Source: Polytrichum commune (Eukaryota > Streptophyta > Polytrichopsida > Polytrichales > Polytrichaceae). From it: a stretch of 64,000 nucleotides of DNA. Below are positions 1-11,607 of this stretch, one piece after another. Below the pieces are notes generated by a model. That model ran no database searches. It had not been told where the DNA came from and was given only the letters and a program-made list of their open reading frames with translations. The stretch is from positions 15,500,001 to 15,564,000 of the forward strand of contig OX485806.1 in assembly GCA_950295325.1 (NCBI GenBank), in the 5' to 3' direction. Each line of letters starts with the position of its first letter. The first letter of the stretch is position 1. The position numbers and the translations under genes are program-made.

Positions 1-340
1 AGGGTTTGAAGGGGCTCTTTGGCAAACGAGCCAGACGACACTTCACCACAGCAGCAGAATGAATGGCATTTGCGAGGCAAAGGGGTTCCCTACCTGGCAG
101 ACTCAGAGGGCTTTCTGTTCCTTTCTCTTCTTTATTTTTCTCCGAATCTTAATTATTTCTAAGTTAAGGAGTTGCTCCCAAGTCCAGTTCATGGTGGTGA
201 AATCCATCCTCGACTTTAATAATACCCAAGAGAGCTCTCTATTATTCCCAAAAGAAGGAGACTAAACTTCTTCCTTCAAGTTCTGCCACGTGTCATGCTC
301 ACATTCGCTAACACTCCCTTGTATCCCATGTGGAGCCTAC
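1..340. other. Left edge, no gene recognised
   Basis: Only short open frames occur here and none resembles a known protein or has a convincing exon context. A G-box-like CACGTG core lies near 288 but there is no gene to attach it to. Confidence 0.4.
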
Positions 341-2180
341 AGTCTATATTGTATGTAGTGTCACATGATATTTTACGTCACTATGATAACTTTTCTAATG
401 ACACTTCTTATGAATAAGATTACAAGTATTGTCATAAATGAAAATAAGAAAAGAAAAGAAAAGATGAAATCCATGCCAACTAGTAGAAAAGTTTGGCATG
501 TTTTGCATCTAATATTTATGTAATGGAATATTGTCGTGAATGATTAAAAATTGAATGGAAAATCACTCTGTAAGTGACAGTGATTGCAACATTGTAAGTC
601 TACAATGTTGGTTTTTTTTTCTTACAATGATTGAAAAATAATGCTAAGTTTACAGTTAGTGTTGGGACCCTACACGGGTGGTTAACAACTAATACTAAGC
701 AATGAAGTATGAAATTAATATTGTCATGAATGATTGAAACTTGGATGAAAATCACTTAGCAAGTGACATGAATTGCAACATTGTGAATCTATTATGGATA
801 TTGCTTTTGTACCTATATTGAAGCATTGGAGTGAAGGCTTTCGCTTAGCTACATTGAATATTGTATTTAGTGTCACCAATTATATTTGTCTTGCTCAATA
901 CTAATTGTGAATTGCCCATGTAGTGTCACCGATACTAAATGTAAACCTAAACATTATTTGTGATTTCTTGGCCAAAAAAATGGCGTTACATATTTACAAT
1001 TTGCAATTACTATCACTTGGTAAGTAATTTTTCATCCAATTTCCAATCACCCATAACAACATTTCATTATGGAATTATTGGGATGCAAACTATACCAATT
1101 TTTTATCCCACCCACACTTACTGGTGGGTGTGGCCAACAAACAAACGATCAAACTCCATTCACTAGCATTTAGCAAGTGTATGTGTGATTCTCTTCACTA
1201 GCTTGTTTTTCTCTAGAAGACCTACATTGATTATCCCAATTAGTGTGTGTTATTATTTCAAATTATGTAGTGCTATAACTACTTAATGAGAATGTAATAT
1301 TTCATGAAGCAAAGTCATTTATGTTCTAACTTATACTATCTAAACAAATAGTAAATTTAACTTTTGAGTAAGACGTTCCATATTTACTATCAAAAGTTCA
1401 ATAGGTTATTTGGACATTATAAATTAGAACACAAATGACTTTGCTTGGTTTAGTATTACATTCTCAAATTTAGTGTCTTATGGTATTTAATGTCACTATG
1501 ATAACTTTTTGGATGACACTTGTTATAAATAGATTTGCAAATATTGTCATGGATGATGGCTGAGTTCATCCATTGGCCAAAACCCTACCTTCTTTTGTTA
1601 GTAACTTGTGATGAAATATTGTCATGGATGATTGAACTTTGGATGAAAATTCAGTTGGTAAGTGACAGTAACTGTAAATCTAAATCCCCCCCCCCAAATA
1701 TACAAGGAATGAAAAATAATGTTGGGTTAACAATTAATGTTGGTGGCACTATATCGCGGTTTACAATTAGTATTGAGCAAGACAATTAGAATTAGTGACA
1801 TGAAATATTATATTTAGTGTAGTTATTGCATTGTGTGACTCTAAATGGGATAATCAGTGTAGTACAAACCCTACAAATCAACCAATGTAATTACCCAATG
1901 TACTTACAAATGTTGCAATTACTATTACTTACTAAGTGACTTTTATCCCAAATTTCAATAATCTATGACAAAAATTATTATATATTTGTTAGAATGCATA
2001 ATATAAGTTATTGTGGTGATTTTTGTACTGACATCATTCCATGAACAACTTTACAAATGTTGTCATCACAACTTCCTTGCAAATCATCCAAATGCCGTAT
2101 ATTGATTATACACCATAAAATTGATAATCCAAATTTTTATTATCCATGACAATACTTGTAAACTTAATCACAAGGAGTGT
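340..2180. repeat. Nest of decayed inverted-repeat (MITE-like) sequences
   Basis: The same motifs recur in both orientations. The block 'atgaaaatcactta..aagtgaca...ttgcaacattgt' is seen near 540-600, 727-790 and 1620-1680, and in reverse near 1000-1060 and 1910-1975. Motifs of the form 'tatttagtgtcac' occur near 345-390, 858-925 and 1480-1510 and recur inside the MCCase gene at 49.46 and 52.27 kb. A foldback is visible with arms near 1284-1345 and 1415-1478, both containing 'aagcaaagtcattt' and 'gagaatgtaat'. I read this as several nested non-autonomous DNA transposons. Individual borders and target duplications are not resolved. Confidence 0.55.
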
Positions 2181-3690
2181 CCTTGACCATTAGAAGTAAA
2201 TTCCTAAATGACAAGATTTAGTGTAGTCTTACTTAAAAAGGTCAAGGATGTTATTTTTGAAACTTTTATAACAATCAACAGTACAAGAATACGAGATCCT
2301 TACAAAAGACTTATCCATGCCAAGACTCATCTTGACTTGAATGCACCACCCCTTGCTAATTACTTACGTGTGAAAGGGCATGCATGCCGGTACATTGTTG
2401 TTTTCATAACTAGGAACACTTGGTTGCCCATGTTGCAATAATATTAGTAGCTCTTGACAGCATGATGAGTTATTTCCTCTGGCAAACTTTCACTCATTAC
2501 CATTCTGTTGCCATAAATCATTAAGTGGAATCTTAGCAGATTCTGTCATACACCATAACATGCCTCAAGTGCCCATGGTGTTTGTAAGTGGGCTGTTTAT
2601 GTCAAAGAGTTAATTTTCCTTCCAAAATTCTCATCAGGGCAAATAAGTACTGTGTTTTTGCCATGATTGGCAGAGGAGTCAAGAAGATTGCAGCATGGAA
2701 TTATTATTTCATGGATCCAAGGAGCAAAGTCCAAACTGATGAAAAACAGATATCTAACGGATACATATTTCAACCATGAAACCCAGTATTCAATTGTTGA
2801 TCTTGAAACCTAAGAATGAGGCAAACCTGAGGTTTTTGCATTCAATGCACTTGTAAACCCTACACTTTACATAATTGACAAGCTTCAAATTGTCCATATA
2901 ATTTGCATTTGAATAGCTGATGGATCATGGACTGGGGATAAGAATCTCTGGCAGAAGAGCTTTGCATTCCGCAAAAAGTCTATGGAAAGATCAGTGGTTA
3001 TTGGCCATAGTGAATATCACAAGTTTTAATACTTCCATACCAATACGAGTTCCAAATCTATATACAAACAACTGCTCCCCAGGTGATTGGGCACCAACTA
3101 TTGAACTAAAGCTGGTTAAACTAGAGCTCCACAAATAATCGGCCCTCAGGAGGGTGTGGTCAGAGCAGGCAATATACCAGTCTATTCATGAATAAAATCA
3201 TGCAAGGAGTCAGAATTTCAATGGTTTCTCCAAGCTTCTACAAAGATCCACACATTATGATTAACTGCCAGTTCTAGTTGCCATTGCAGAACTGCCTCAG
3301 GTGTACAAAGACATGTTAATCAGCAAATGGAGGATACACAACTTGAACATATTGACATTTTGTAAAAAAGAAAATTGGGTTTGATATATCAACCAGTGAG
3401 TCTCTTGGCTAAATTTCACAACAATGGATGTACATCAAATGTGCCCACCTTTAACTTGTTAGGTTTTGTTGTAAATGTGGAAGATATATGATTCAAAGAT
3501 GCTCCTGAGAGCTTTTCACTGCTTGCTCCATAATTGAATGTCACATGACCATGGGAATGATCACTAGATAATGATGCAGTATGGAAGCTTTCTAAATTGC
3601 AAGCTTGAAGAAAAGGCCTTCTGTGTACTCACATAACCGGAACCCTTCTAGCAAAAAGAGAGCCAGGGGTGGACCCTGGCATACTCATGA
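2181..3690. other. Intergenic, no gene recognised
   Basis: AT-rich sequence without a supported coding region. It lies downstream of the minus-strand TOM5 gene, so its right end probably includes that gene's 3' UTR. Confidence 0.4.
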
Positions 3691-3695
3691 TCAAA

Positions 3696-4604
3696 TTATA
3701 TCGCCATCAGGTCACCAAAGTTTCTCATCAAGACAACAGACCCTGCAAAGAGGGCCATAGCTCGCAGAAGCCTCTGCATAAACCCAAGAGCCATATTAGC
3801 ACTCTCCAAAAATCTGGCAGGTAGGGGGCAGAGTTAACTACTGATCATTTGGAGCCTAGAAAGTACACGGAGAAACCAAAAACATGGCAAACTTTGACAA
3901 AATAAAGATTCAACAGGAACCTCCTGAGAACTCTAGAAATCGTCTCAATTCTTCAAATGTGCAACAAATCATTCAGAACAAACCCTGGATCCTTCCAGAA
4001 ACATTATAACCATAAGGTTGCTATGAGGTCATACAGGACCAGAAAATTATGCATTGCTAAGTTTCAGGAACCATGTGTGGAGCTCTTGTGAGGATAAAAA
4101 GTATGAGATACGTGAAAAGTCTGTGGGAACAGAATAGGGAATAGGGAATAAATAACACAACACGAGAGGAGAAATGCGGGAGAAGTTGACAACTGATCAT
4201 TAAAAGCCTAGAAAATACAGGGAGAAACCAAAACATGGCAAACTTTGACAAAATATAAATTCAACAGAAATGTTTAGAACCCTAGAAATTGTCTCAATTC
4301 TTTCTAATGTGCAACAAAGCATTCAAAGCAAACCCTACGCCCTTCCAAAAACATCATAACCATAACATTGCTATAGGTCATACATGGCCAGAAAATTAAA
4401 AATCAGGAACCATATGTGGAACTGATGCGAGGATTAAAAATTGAAGTCCGAAAAAATCAGTGAGAATTGCAAAAAAGGCAATGAAGTAACAGAGTCTGAA
4501 AGGAGAAATGCAGGAGGTGATACCAGATGTGCAGCGAGCTTCTCCTCATCTCTGGTTTCGTTAGCCCACTGGTTCTTCAGTTTCTGGAAAGTACTCTGCG
4601 CCAT
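3696..4604 (-). CDS. TOM5: TOM5-like subunit of the mitochondrial outer-membrane translocase
   Basis: Two minus-strand exons: 4604-4524 (27 codons, from an ATG) and 3773-3696 (25 codons plus TAA), joined in phase 0 across a 750-bp intron with GT donor and 'tttatgcag' acceptor. The 52-residue product matches plant TOM5 in length and plan: a short acidic/basic cytosolic head (FQKLKNQW, DEEKLAAHL), then a single membrane anchor reading RLLRAMALFAGSVVLMR and the conserved end FGDLM. TOM5 is a tail-anchored small Tom protein that stabilises the TOM complex and helps pass preproteins to TOM40. An upstream block at about 4960-5050 with a GT donor may be a 5' UTR exon. Both exons are too short to show up as long open frames; recognition rests on family memory. 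The intron is almost entirely a tandem duplication (separate entry). Confidence 0.87.
3835..4522. repeat. Tandem duplication (about 345 bp unit) in the TOM5 intron
   Basis: Unit 1 is about 3835-4183 and unit 2 about 4184-4522. Shared landmarks include 'actgatcatt', 'catggcaaactttgacaaa', 'attcaacag', 'ccagaaaatta', 'caggaaccat', and 'gagaaatgc.ggag' at each right end. The offset falls from about 352 to 340 bp along the unit, so indels have accumulated. Unit 2 stops at the splice donor of exon 1, so unit 1 is a decayed copy of donor-proximal intron. Confidence 0.85.
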
Positions 4605-5390
4605 CTTGTCTTTTCTTCCTTCCTTGCACTCCGATACACCTATTCCACCACCTGCACCGTCTTCCCAAGTCCTTCAGTACTACTAATTTCTCTGCTTCTC
4701 AAAAAACGAAGCATGATTGTTTGACCCAAGCATCATTTGCTCCCACAATTCCAGTAGAACCGCCCATCCGCGCGACCAAACCTATACCAAAAATGTACCT
4801 TCGATGTACCGGGACGAACATCCGAGCGCAGAATCTCAGAGTATGCAAAAGTAGGCAGCGTCAATGGAAACAATCTATCTATCTACGTTGTTACTTCATC
4901 ATTCCAGAAAGTGCTAAAAGCAGGAAATAAGCAGAAAAAGGGAAAGGAAATGCTGTGCTTACCGAGGGTACAGACGAGCCGAATGCTTGAGGTGGGGAAG
5001 TTGGGAAGCTTGGTCGATGTGGAAGACGAGGAGGTGTGACAATATTGGTAATAACCAATCGATCGAACAGCACGACACGGAAACCCTAATCGTTTGGAGC
5101 CTGGGCATGCCGAACCCTTTTCACACGGTCCCCGCACATTATTTACGGTGGGTTTACATTAGGGTCTAGTGTCCATGAAACCCTTAAATGCTCAAGCAAC
5201 CCAACATGGTTCACCACCTAATATTTTACTGTGGTTTCCAACCCACTAGGTGGTAATTTACTTGGATGGAAAGGTATTTATTGGTATGGGGCCGGTGTCC
5301 ACTACCATGTGGGTCAAAATCACATAAAAAAACCTCGTATTCCAAGCATGTAGGATTTTTTTGTTAGATTGGCATTGCTTGTTTTGAGAG

Positions 5391-5399
5391 GTGGTTTTA
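5391..5399. repeat. 9-bp target-site duplication, left copy
   Basis: The 9 bases gtggtttta abut the left inverted repeat. The identical 9 bases at 11599-11607 abut the right one. Nine-base duplications are typical of Mutator-like elements. Confidence 0.93.
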
Positions 5400-5454
5400 G
5401 GCGGACGTTAAAGTACCCCCTACGAACTTGTAGGGGGCATGTCAGACCAAAAAT
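5400..5454 (+). repeat. MULE left terminal inverted repeat
   Basis: Starts ggcggacgttaaagtacccc and matches the reverse complement of 11544-11598 with one mismatch. The arms ccccctac (5415-5422) and gtaggggg (5429-5436) inside it can pair as a small hairpin, which is conserved in the right copy. Confidence 0.93.
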
Positions 5455-5630
5455 TTGCCATGCCCGCCTGTCGACGACAATGACGTCAACAACAGAGTTT
5501 GTGATACTGTTCCGTCCACCATCCGTCCAACGAATGATGCAGGACGACACCAAAAGCCCTGCGCACGAAGCCCATGTCATTCACGATTAAGTCATTCAAG
5601 TCAATGTCCTTCCGCAAATATCGGATCTCA

Positions 5631-5638
5631 TATATAAA
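5631..5638 (+). promoter_or_regulatory. Possible TATA box of the MULE transposase
   Basis: The sequence tatataaa lies about 240 bp before the first transposase ATG (5877) and inside the element. The position is reasonable for a plant core promoter, but there is no transcript evidence. Confidence 0.35.
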
Positions 5639-5851
5639 CTTTTAGGGTTTCAGGGGGTAGCGAGTTTGTTCTTTGAATGTTGATTTCTGGTAGCTCCGAG
5701 ATGTATCTCTTCATGTCTATGCACACATTCTTGTTGAGCGAAGGACATCCTATTGAATGCTGCAGCATCTTCCCTCAGCTCCCACAATACACATAGCAGC
5801 AATTCGTTTTAAGTAGCTTGGACATGTATGTTGCTGATGGGTTGATGGTTG

Positions 5852-5868
5852 TTTAGGGTTTAGGGTTT
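5852..5868 (+). promoter_or_regulatory. Telobox-like (TTTAGGG) repeats
   Basis: Two adjoining tttaggg units precede the transposase start codon. Teloboxes are common in plant promoters and leaders, and two units are too few to argue for an internal telomere. Confidence 0.4.
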
Positions 5869-5876
5869 ATAGGATT

Positions 5877-8800
5877 ATGCATTGTGAAGTACCCATGGTT
5901 TCAACAACTCAAACTGTTTTGATTGAAGGATTGCCAATACCACAAGATGACTTTGAGAATACTGATCCACCAACATTCCAAGCACATCAAGCCGATCTCA
6001 TTATGGGCATGCGAGACAAACTTCAGGATCCTCCTCCTGCTGAGTTTAGGATGGAGGACTTAGTCTAGACAAATCATGTCACCAATGGGAAAGGTAGACA
6101 CAAGGGCTCAAGATTGGTTGTGATTCCATGGCATAGGTTGCAGGATTTCATATTAGGAGAGCAACATCACCCTGATTACCCATGCAGATTCAATCCTAAG
6201 GTCATTAAGCGCAACTTGCCTAACTCATTGAAATAACCATGTGCACACAGTCCGGCTCTTGTAGTAAGGTTTCTTTTTCTCCTCTCTCCTCCACTGGCTG
6301 TCGTTCATGATAGCTATCTATAATCCATGTAGTTCACATTAATTGTTCTTCAAGAAGTTTCTTCTGTATTTTAAACTTCAATCTATGTCATTATGTATCA
6401 TTCAAAGTTTGTGCTTCACATTTCAATGTGGGATTGTATGACTAGTAGATACCACTGCAATTTTGGGCCAGAGAACAAGTCTGATGTTGTCCCAGAGGAC
6501 ATGCAAACCCTTCTGAAATCCACCCAGAAACGAAGGATTAAAAAGAAACAAGCCAAACAGAAAAAATGGAAGAAGGTCATACCAGAGTATGACGCGTTCC
6601 CTCTAAACAAATCAATTGCTGCCAATGTTAAGCGTGTGGGCAAAACAGTTGGTGGTTTCTCCATTAAGAGGGGGTGCATGCGTTGTTTTGTTGCTAAACA
6701 ACTCTATCTGGATCCCACTTTGTGCATGTTGGTTTATGAGAACACCATGCACCTCAACGCACGCGATGAACATTGCCACGGATCAATGGTCAGTGGCTTC
6801 CGGTATGCATTGGGTGTTGGTATCTCAGATGAGATGAAATACAAAATAACTAAAATGCATGCTTTTGGGCTATCTCTGACATAAATTATGCAGCAACACA
6901 CCAAAGATGTCAGGGAATTGGCTTTGGTTAATGGCACTGTCACTCGCGATACGTTTTTGTTGCCTACAGATGTAAGGAATATTTGTCGCAGGCGTGCGGA
7001 AGAACTCTGGATGAAACACCTTTCTGATCCAATAAGCGTTCGTATGTGGACGCTAGAAAATCCTGATAATGTCTTCTATTATCAGGACATTCACTTATGG
7101 ACCTGAATTTTTCTACTCAGACTGATGCACCCTTCACACTTGGAATCCAAATTGCATGGCAACTGGAAATGATGGGAAAATTTGGTCACAACTGCGCACT
7201 CTCAATTGACGCAACATTTGGGACCACCCAAACACGGGTTCCACACACTTCCCTCTACATCCTTCACCTTTTATGCATGTCATTCACTATTTGTATGTCA
7301 GCACCTATGTCATGCACTGTCATTCCTATTCATAAGCTTTCATTAATGTCCTTGTTGGTTTAAGCTGGCAATTTACTTGTTTGTGACAGTATCCGCTATA
7401 CACTGTTATGGTTTTTGACGAATGGAGGAATGACATACCTGTGGTTTTCTTTGTTATCTCACGCACCCGCGAGCAGGACCTCATACTTGTTCTTCAAGCC
7501 CTCCACAATAAAGTTGCCGAGTACATGCCGAATTGGTGTCCTTCGTCCATCATAGTTGATAATGCCCAAGCTGAAATCAATACATTGAGGTATTGCCAAA
7601 TTTCAACCAAATTTTTCTTGTTATTTTCTACGAGTTACGGTTTAGGGATCCTTACAGTGTCATGCATGTGCATGCTTGTATGGCCGGATGCGAAGATCTT
7701 CCTTTGTCTTTGGCATGTTCGGAAGGCCTGGGCAGAAAATGCCATTAAAAAAATTCCCACACATGCAGAATGTGCTGCAGTCCTCCAGATGGTGGGTGAT
7801 ATTATGTATGGTAACGGATGTGGTGTGGATGATGACCCAATCCATTGGGCTCTAAAACAACTCGACATTATAACCAACACTAGATCACGATCAACCGCAT
7901 TCATGAGGTACATGAATGACAACTGGATAACAAAGGCACCGATGTGGTGTGTGGGTGCGAGAAGGATACCTCATGCTGGCCAAAACACTAATGCCGCCAT
8001 TGAGTCGTACCACTCTAACTTGAAAAGTATATTAACCTCTACAAAGGAGCGTTTCGTCGGGAGATACATGGATTGGCTCATCTACCATCTCACCGGTGAT
8101 GTGGTTACACATTACTGGTATGGAGTCCAATGCAAGGCATTTGGGTTTGTACGAAACAAACATCACGAAGGTATTGTATGTTTAGCCATCATTCGCGCAT
8201 CAAGAATATCAGATACTAATGTGTTGATCTGCATGGAGGACAACATAACATACGTTGGATCTGTGAATAATAGGCCCAAAGTATGGACCATACATTCACC
8301 TGATTCAGAATGGGCCCAGTGTGATTGTCCAATCGCACGGGAAGGTATGATATGCAAGCATACCATGAAGGTCTTTAAGATGCTCCACCCCGACATCCAA
8401 TATGGTGTCATTCTTAGGCAGGCAGGTACTCTGCACGGGGTTGATCGTAGCACTCCAATGTCTCAGTGTTATTCAAAGGTCCCACCGGTTGTCATTCGTG
8501 AAGGACACGCGCAACATGTTTCGGATACCTTCACAGACAATGTCACCAATGACATCGTGGATCTCCATACTGAAATCATTGGGTACATTGGTGGATCACA
8601 ACATCCAATGCTCATGGACGAAGAAAACACTCCCGAGATGTCATCTCATGTGTTGTTGGGCAATATTTCGACCTGTAATAAACTTTCCCAATACGACATT
8701 GGAAGTAGCCAGGCTGCGGCGGGAACAACAATTCATAATCTATACACGACATTGACGAAGAACGTTGATACTTACGCCGCTCTTCATGCTCATTTGCTTG

Positions 8801-8964
8801 CGGACTTGAAACACATCTATGGAAAGCAAACTGAGCTCATTGCTTGCGGTGACGCCATGTTGCAGTTGACATCCACACCCATGTCATTCCCTACACGAGA
8901 TGGTGATAACTCCCTCAAACGTCATCGGAGCTTTCTGGAAAATCCACCACCCAGAAAGAAGTAA
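5877..8964 (+). pseudogene. MURA-type transposase with SWIM zinc finger, frame broken
   Basis: Coding blocks can be followed at 5877-6235, 6393-about 6860, about 6895-7095, about 7097-7230, 7390-about 7590 and about 7657-8964. The N-terminal part has a Cys/His cluster (GCMRC ... DEHCHG, about 6673-6780). The DDE residues of the MULE catalytic fold are visible: Asp at 7208 (SIDATF), Asp at 7558 (IIVDNAQ) and Glu at 8002 (NAAIESYH). A SWIM zinc finger, CDC...CKH, lies at about 8321-8362. At the intron before 7390 the flanking frames join neatly (TTQTR|YPLYTVMVFDEW). Damage: an in-frame TAG at 6066 and a one-base frame change near 7090-7096, after VFYYQ. The catalytic residues survive, so decay looks recent. 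Confidence 0.85.
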
Positions 8965-9628
8965 ACAAATGATTAAATTCCCAGTTGTAGTACGTATTTA
9001 TTGTGAACAACGTTGTTTATGATTCATACATGTATAAGCTATTAGAACACGATGTAGCTAAGCATGTATAGATGTTTTACGTATAAAATAATTGATATAG
9101 TCAACTTACCAGTACATGTTTAGATGTCTTGAATATATTCATGGGTTCAACCATTTGGAAATATTTATGTAGGACTAGAATGACTGAAGTACATAGATTC
9201 AAATGAGTGTATTATTTATACAAACTAAAGGACCTTTTTATAAAGTCCTTAGTTGAACGACTCGATTATTGATTGACTAGATGACTATGTCTTCCAACAA
9301 GGCTAAACATGCGATTTGTGACATGATACCGCTGCAAAAGTTCATCATCCTAACATAGTTTGACTGAATGACTAAATGACCACATCACTACATGATCTCA
9401 CATCATTCACACTAACTACACTTGTTCTATATAACCCAAAACCATCATATGCATGACATCTTGTAAAATACCACAATGAAAAAAACTTCGCTTTGTATTA
9501 AGAAAGAGTGTACAATTTTCCAATCACTATACTGTAGTGATCATGTGTTGCTAATATACATTATGTACTAGGAGATGTATAATTACACAATACTACAAAT
9601 CGCCTTTCACAAAAATGCACCATCATCT
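8965..9628. other. MULE spacer between the convergent transposase and protease genes
   Basis: AT-rich, with no coding signal recognised. It lies between the transposase stop at 8964 and the putative stop of the minus-strand gene at 9629, so it probably holds both 3' UTRs. Confidence 0.5.
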
Positions 9629-11451
9629 TCAACCGTGCTGGCTAGTTAGACGGCGACGTTTTCTGTTGTTGCTCATTTGTGGCGTTCCCTTCTTCGTGGT
9701 CATTTTCACAGTCCATTCCGACCCCTCATGCATCCCAGTTGTCAAAACATCAAACAAAACATCACTTATGATTTGACGTTGCTTTATCATCTCACTCATT
9801 TCATAATGAAATACACAACCCTACACAATGAAGGACACATGACACAAGTCAGCACATACACTATGTTGCATAATATACAAACAAATACGGTGTTTTTATC
9901 ATCTATATTAATTTGTACTAGGTTATTCGATGCACGGAATCGCAACTGACCTCACATATGGTTTGGGGGTTATGTCTCAAGGCGTGAATATACTCCATTA
10001 TGTTCTTCAGAACATAATATCTACAGGCCCAACCAAAATTATGTTGTGGAATAGTTGGTTGGATCCAAACAGTCGGTGATTATGCATTTCGCCACATGAC
10101 CGATTGTTCAGCGTAGCCACCTCGCGTTGTCCACATCTTTGCTAACCGCTTGCGAATCTTTGAATCAAAATGTAGTCCAGCGTTGCTCATAGAATCAAAA
10201 TGAACAAAACCTTGATCCTCTAGACCATACATGGTACAGTGTTCCCACAAGTGTAGGGTACTAGGAGAGTTGTAATGTCCAACTCCAAAAAAATTGGATA
10301 CTTCTCATGGATGAACTCTATAAACACTTGTAAGCTCTCGGTCGGATGTAGGTGAAGAGAACCCGTTAAAATTGGAATGAGGTATGAACTACAAACATGA
10401 CACTTAACATCTTCAAGCTGTGGATTCAACCACGTCCTTATCCACTCCATCAAGTTGTTGGACACCTCACCGTATCTATATATTAATGGTTTTATATCAT
10501 ACATCTAGTCTAATATACAAAATTCACCCTTAAACGTAAATTTAAACGAAGGACTTACTGTCCCACCTGCATCGGCCACAATTGTATTGACTAGTTCTTC
10601 CAACCTGTACACCACAAATGTATATCCATCAGAGAACAATAAGACCATATACTATAAAAACAATTGTGTTTATCCACAAACAACATTGGACCTAACAACA
10701 TTGGACCTAACAACATTTAATTATTACCGTCCGTTGGACTTCTGAGACGTCCTAGAGATGACATCGTCGATTGTGTTATCCACAGGTTTTTTGCGATGTC
10801 CTTTAATTACTTCTGACATGATTGATGTACTCGGTGTTGTTGACAGATGACCTCCGCGTGTGCTCTTTGATCCAGAGTTGTCTTTGACACATGTGATGTC
10901 CTTCGCATTTCGTCGTTCGGTACAACCTAACGAGTTGTCGAAGCCATTACTAAAAGTTGGTGGTGATCCTAATCGGCGCGTGACTAAAATCGACGGAGGC
11001 GCTTCAATGATAGTCAACGCTGGAGTTCTTCAGAACCATGGTCCTTCACGTTTTTTTTTATGCAACTCTATTGTTGTGCTTGGCGATTTTGAATGCATCG
11101 TACAAAGCAGACCGTTGGGGGAAAGAGGCACCGGGGAAGTAACCGTTTTCACATATTTTTGCCTTGAATGTCCTTCAGGGTTTGCGTAAGGTCCCGGGTA
11201 TCACTGCTCTCTAAACCATCTACTTGCATTTTTAAAGGGAGTGGAACATCCTCAAGGCCTTCCAACCTTAGTGCATTCTGGACTTCAGTTACAAACCCTT
11301 TTGGAGTGTGCATCCCATCCTGCTGGGTTGGCTGTGTAAACTCACCCAATAATGTACGTGTAGCTGCCACATCCTCCGCAATGTCGTCGCTGGCCTCCTC
11401 CAACCCTAAACCAGTGTAAAGTATATTTAGTTGCTTGCGTCGCAACGCCAC
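9629..11451 (-). pseudogene. Ulp1-like (C48) protease gene carried by the MULE, decayed
   Basis: Minus-strand coding blocks appear at 11451-11149, 11017-10724, 10504-about 10080, about 10078-9940 and about 9790-9629. Reading 10290-10080 gives ...EHCTMYGLEDQGFVHFDSM. After an in-frame TAA comes VWIQPTIPQHNFGWACRYYV, with the Cys codon at 10025-10023. This resembles the His...Asp...Gln...Cys order of Ulp1/SENP proteases: EH or GH, HFDSM, PQ and WAC. The last block is basic (NRKRRR) and ends in TGA. The in-frame stop and uncertain His show this copy is damaged. Plant MULEs with Ulp1-like genes are known, which supports the assignment; the exact exon joins are inferred. Confidence 0.6.
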
Positions 11452-11479
11452 CAGAACTTCAATTGCCTCGGCAAGCCGT

Positions 11480-11529
11480 ATGACGAATATGAATGACGGC
11501 TACGGCAAGCCGTAGTTCATATTCGTCAT
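11480..11529. repeat. Subterminal hairpin at the MULE right end
   Basis: Arms atgacgaatatgaa (11480-11493) and ttcatattcgtcat (11516-11529) pair perfectly over 14 bp. An inner 6-bp stem (ctacgg 11500-11505, ccgtag 11510-11515) sits above a one-sided 6-base bulge. It lies just inside the right terminal repeat and I saw no equivalent at the left end. Confidence 0.85.
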
Positions 11530-11543
11530 TCATGCCCCCTCAT

Positions 11544-11598
11544 ATTTTTGGTCTGACATGCCCCCTACAAGTTTGTAGGGGGTACTTTAACGTCCGCC
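11544..11598 (-). repeat. MULE right terminal inverted repeat
   Basis: Reverse complement of 5400-5454 with one mismatch. It ends in cgtccgcc, directly followed by the target duplication. Confidence 0.93.
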
Positions 11599-11607
11599 GT
11601 GGTTTTA
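11599..11607. repeat. 9-bp target-site duplication, right copy
   Basis: The sequence gtggtttta is identical to 5391-5399. Confidence 0.93.

Larger units (their letters stand above)
5400..11598. mobile_element. Mutator-like element (MULE), 6,199 bp, with Ulp1-like cargo
   Basis: Bounded by inverted repeats 5400-5454 and 11544-11598 (55 bp, one mismatch seen, at 5424) and flanked by a 9-bp duplication. Inside are a MURA-type transposase gene on the plus strand (about 5877-8964) and a minus-strand gene with a Ulp1/C48-like protease region (about 9629-11451). Some plant MULE lineages carry Ulp1-like genes, so this is a full-structure element rather than a short fragment. Both genes carry stops or frameshifts, so this copy is probably no longer autonomous, but intact ends could still be mobilised in trans. 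The clean duplication and near-identical ends suggest a not very old insertion. It sits between TOM5 and the IPK gene and interrupts no gene I can see. Confidence 0.93.

Noticed and set aside
5852-5868. Interstitial telomere
   Set aside because: Only two tttaggg units; teloboxes in promoters explain it better.
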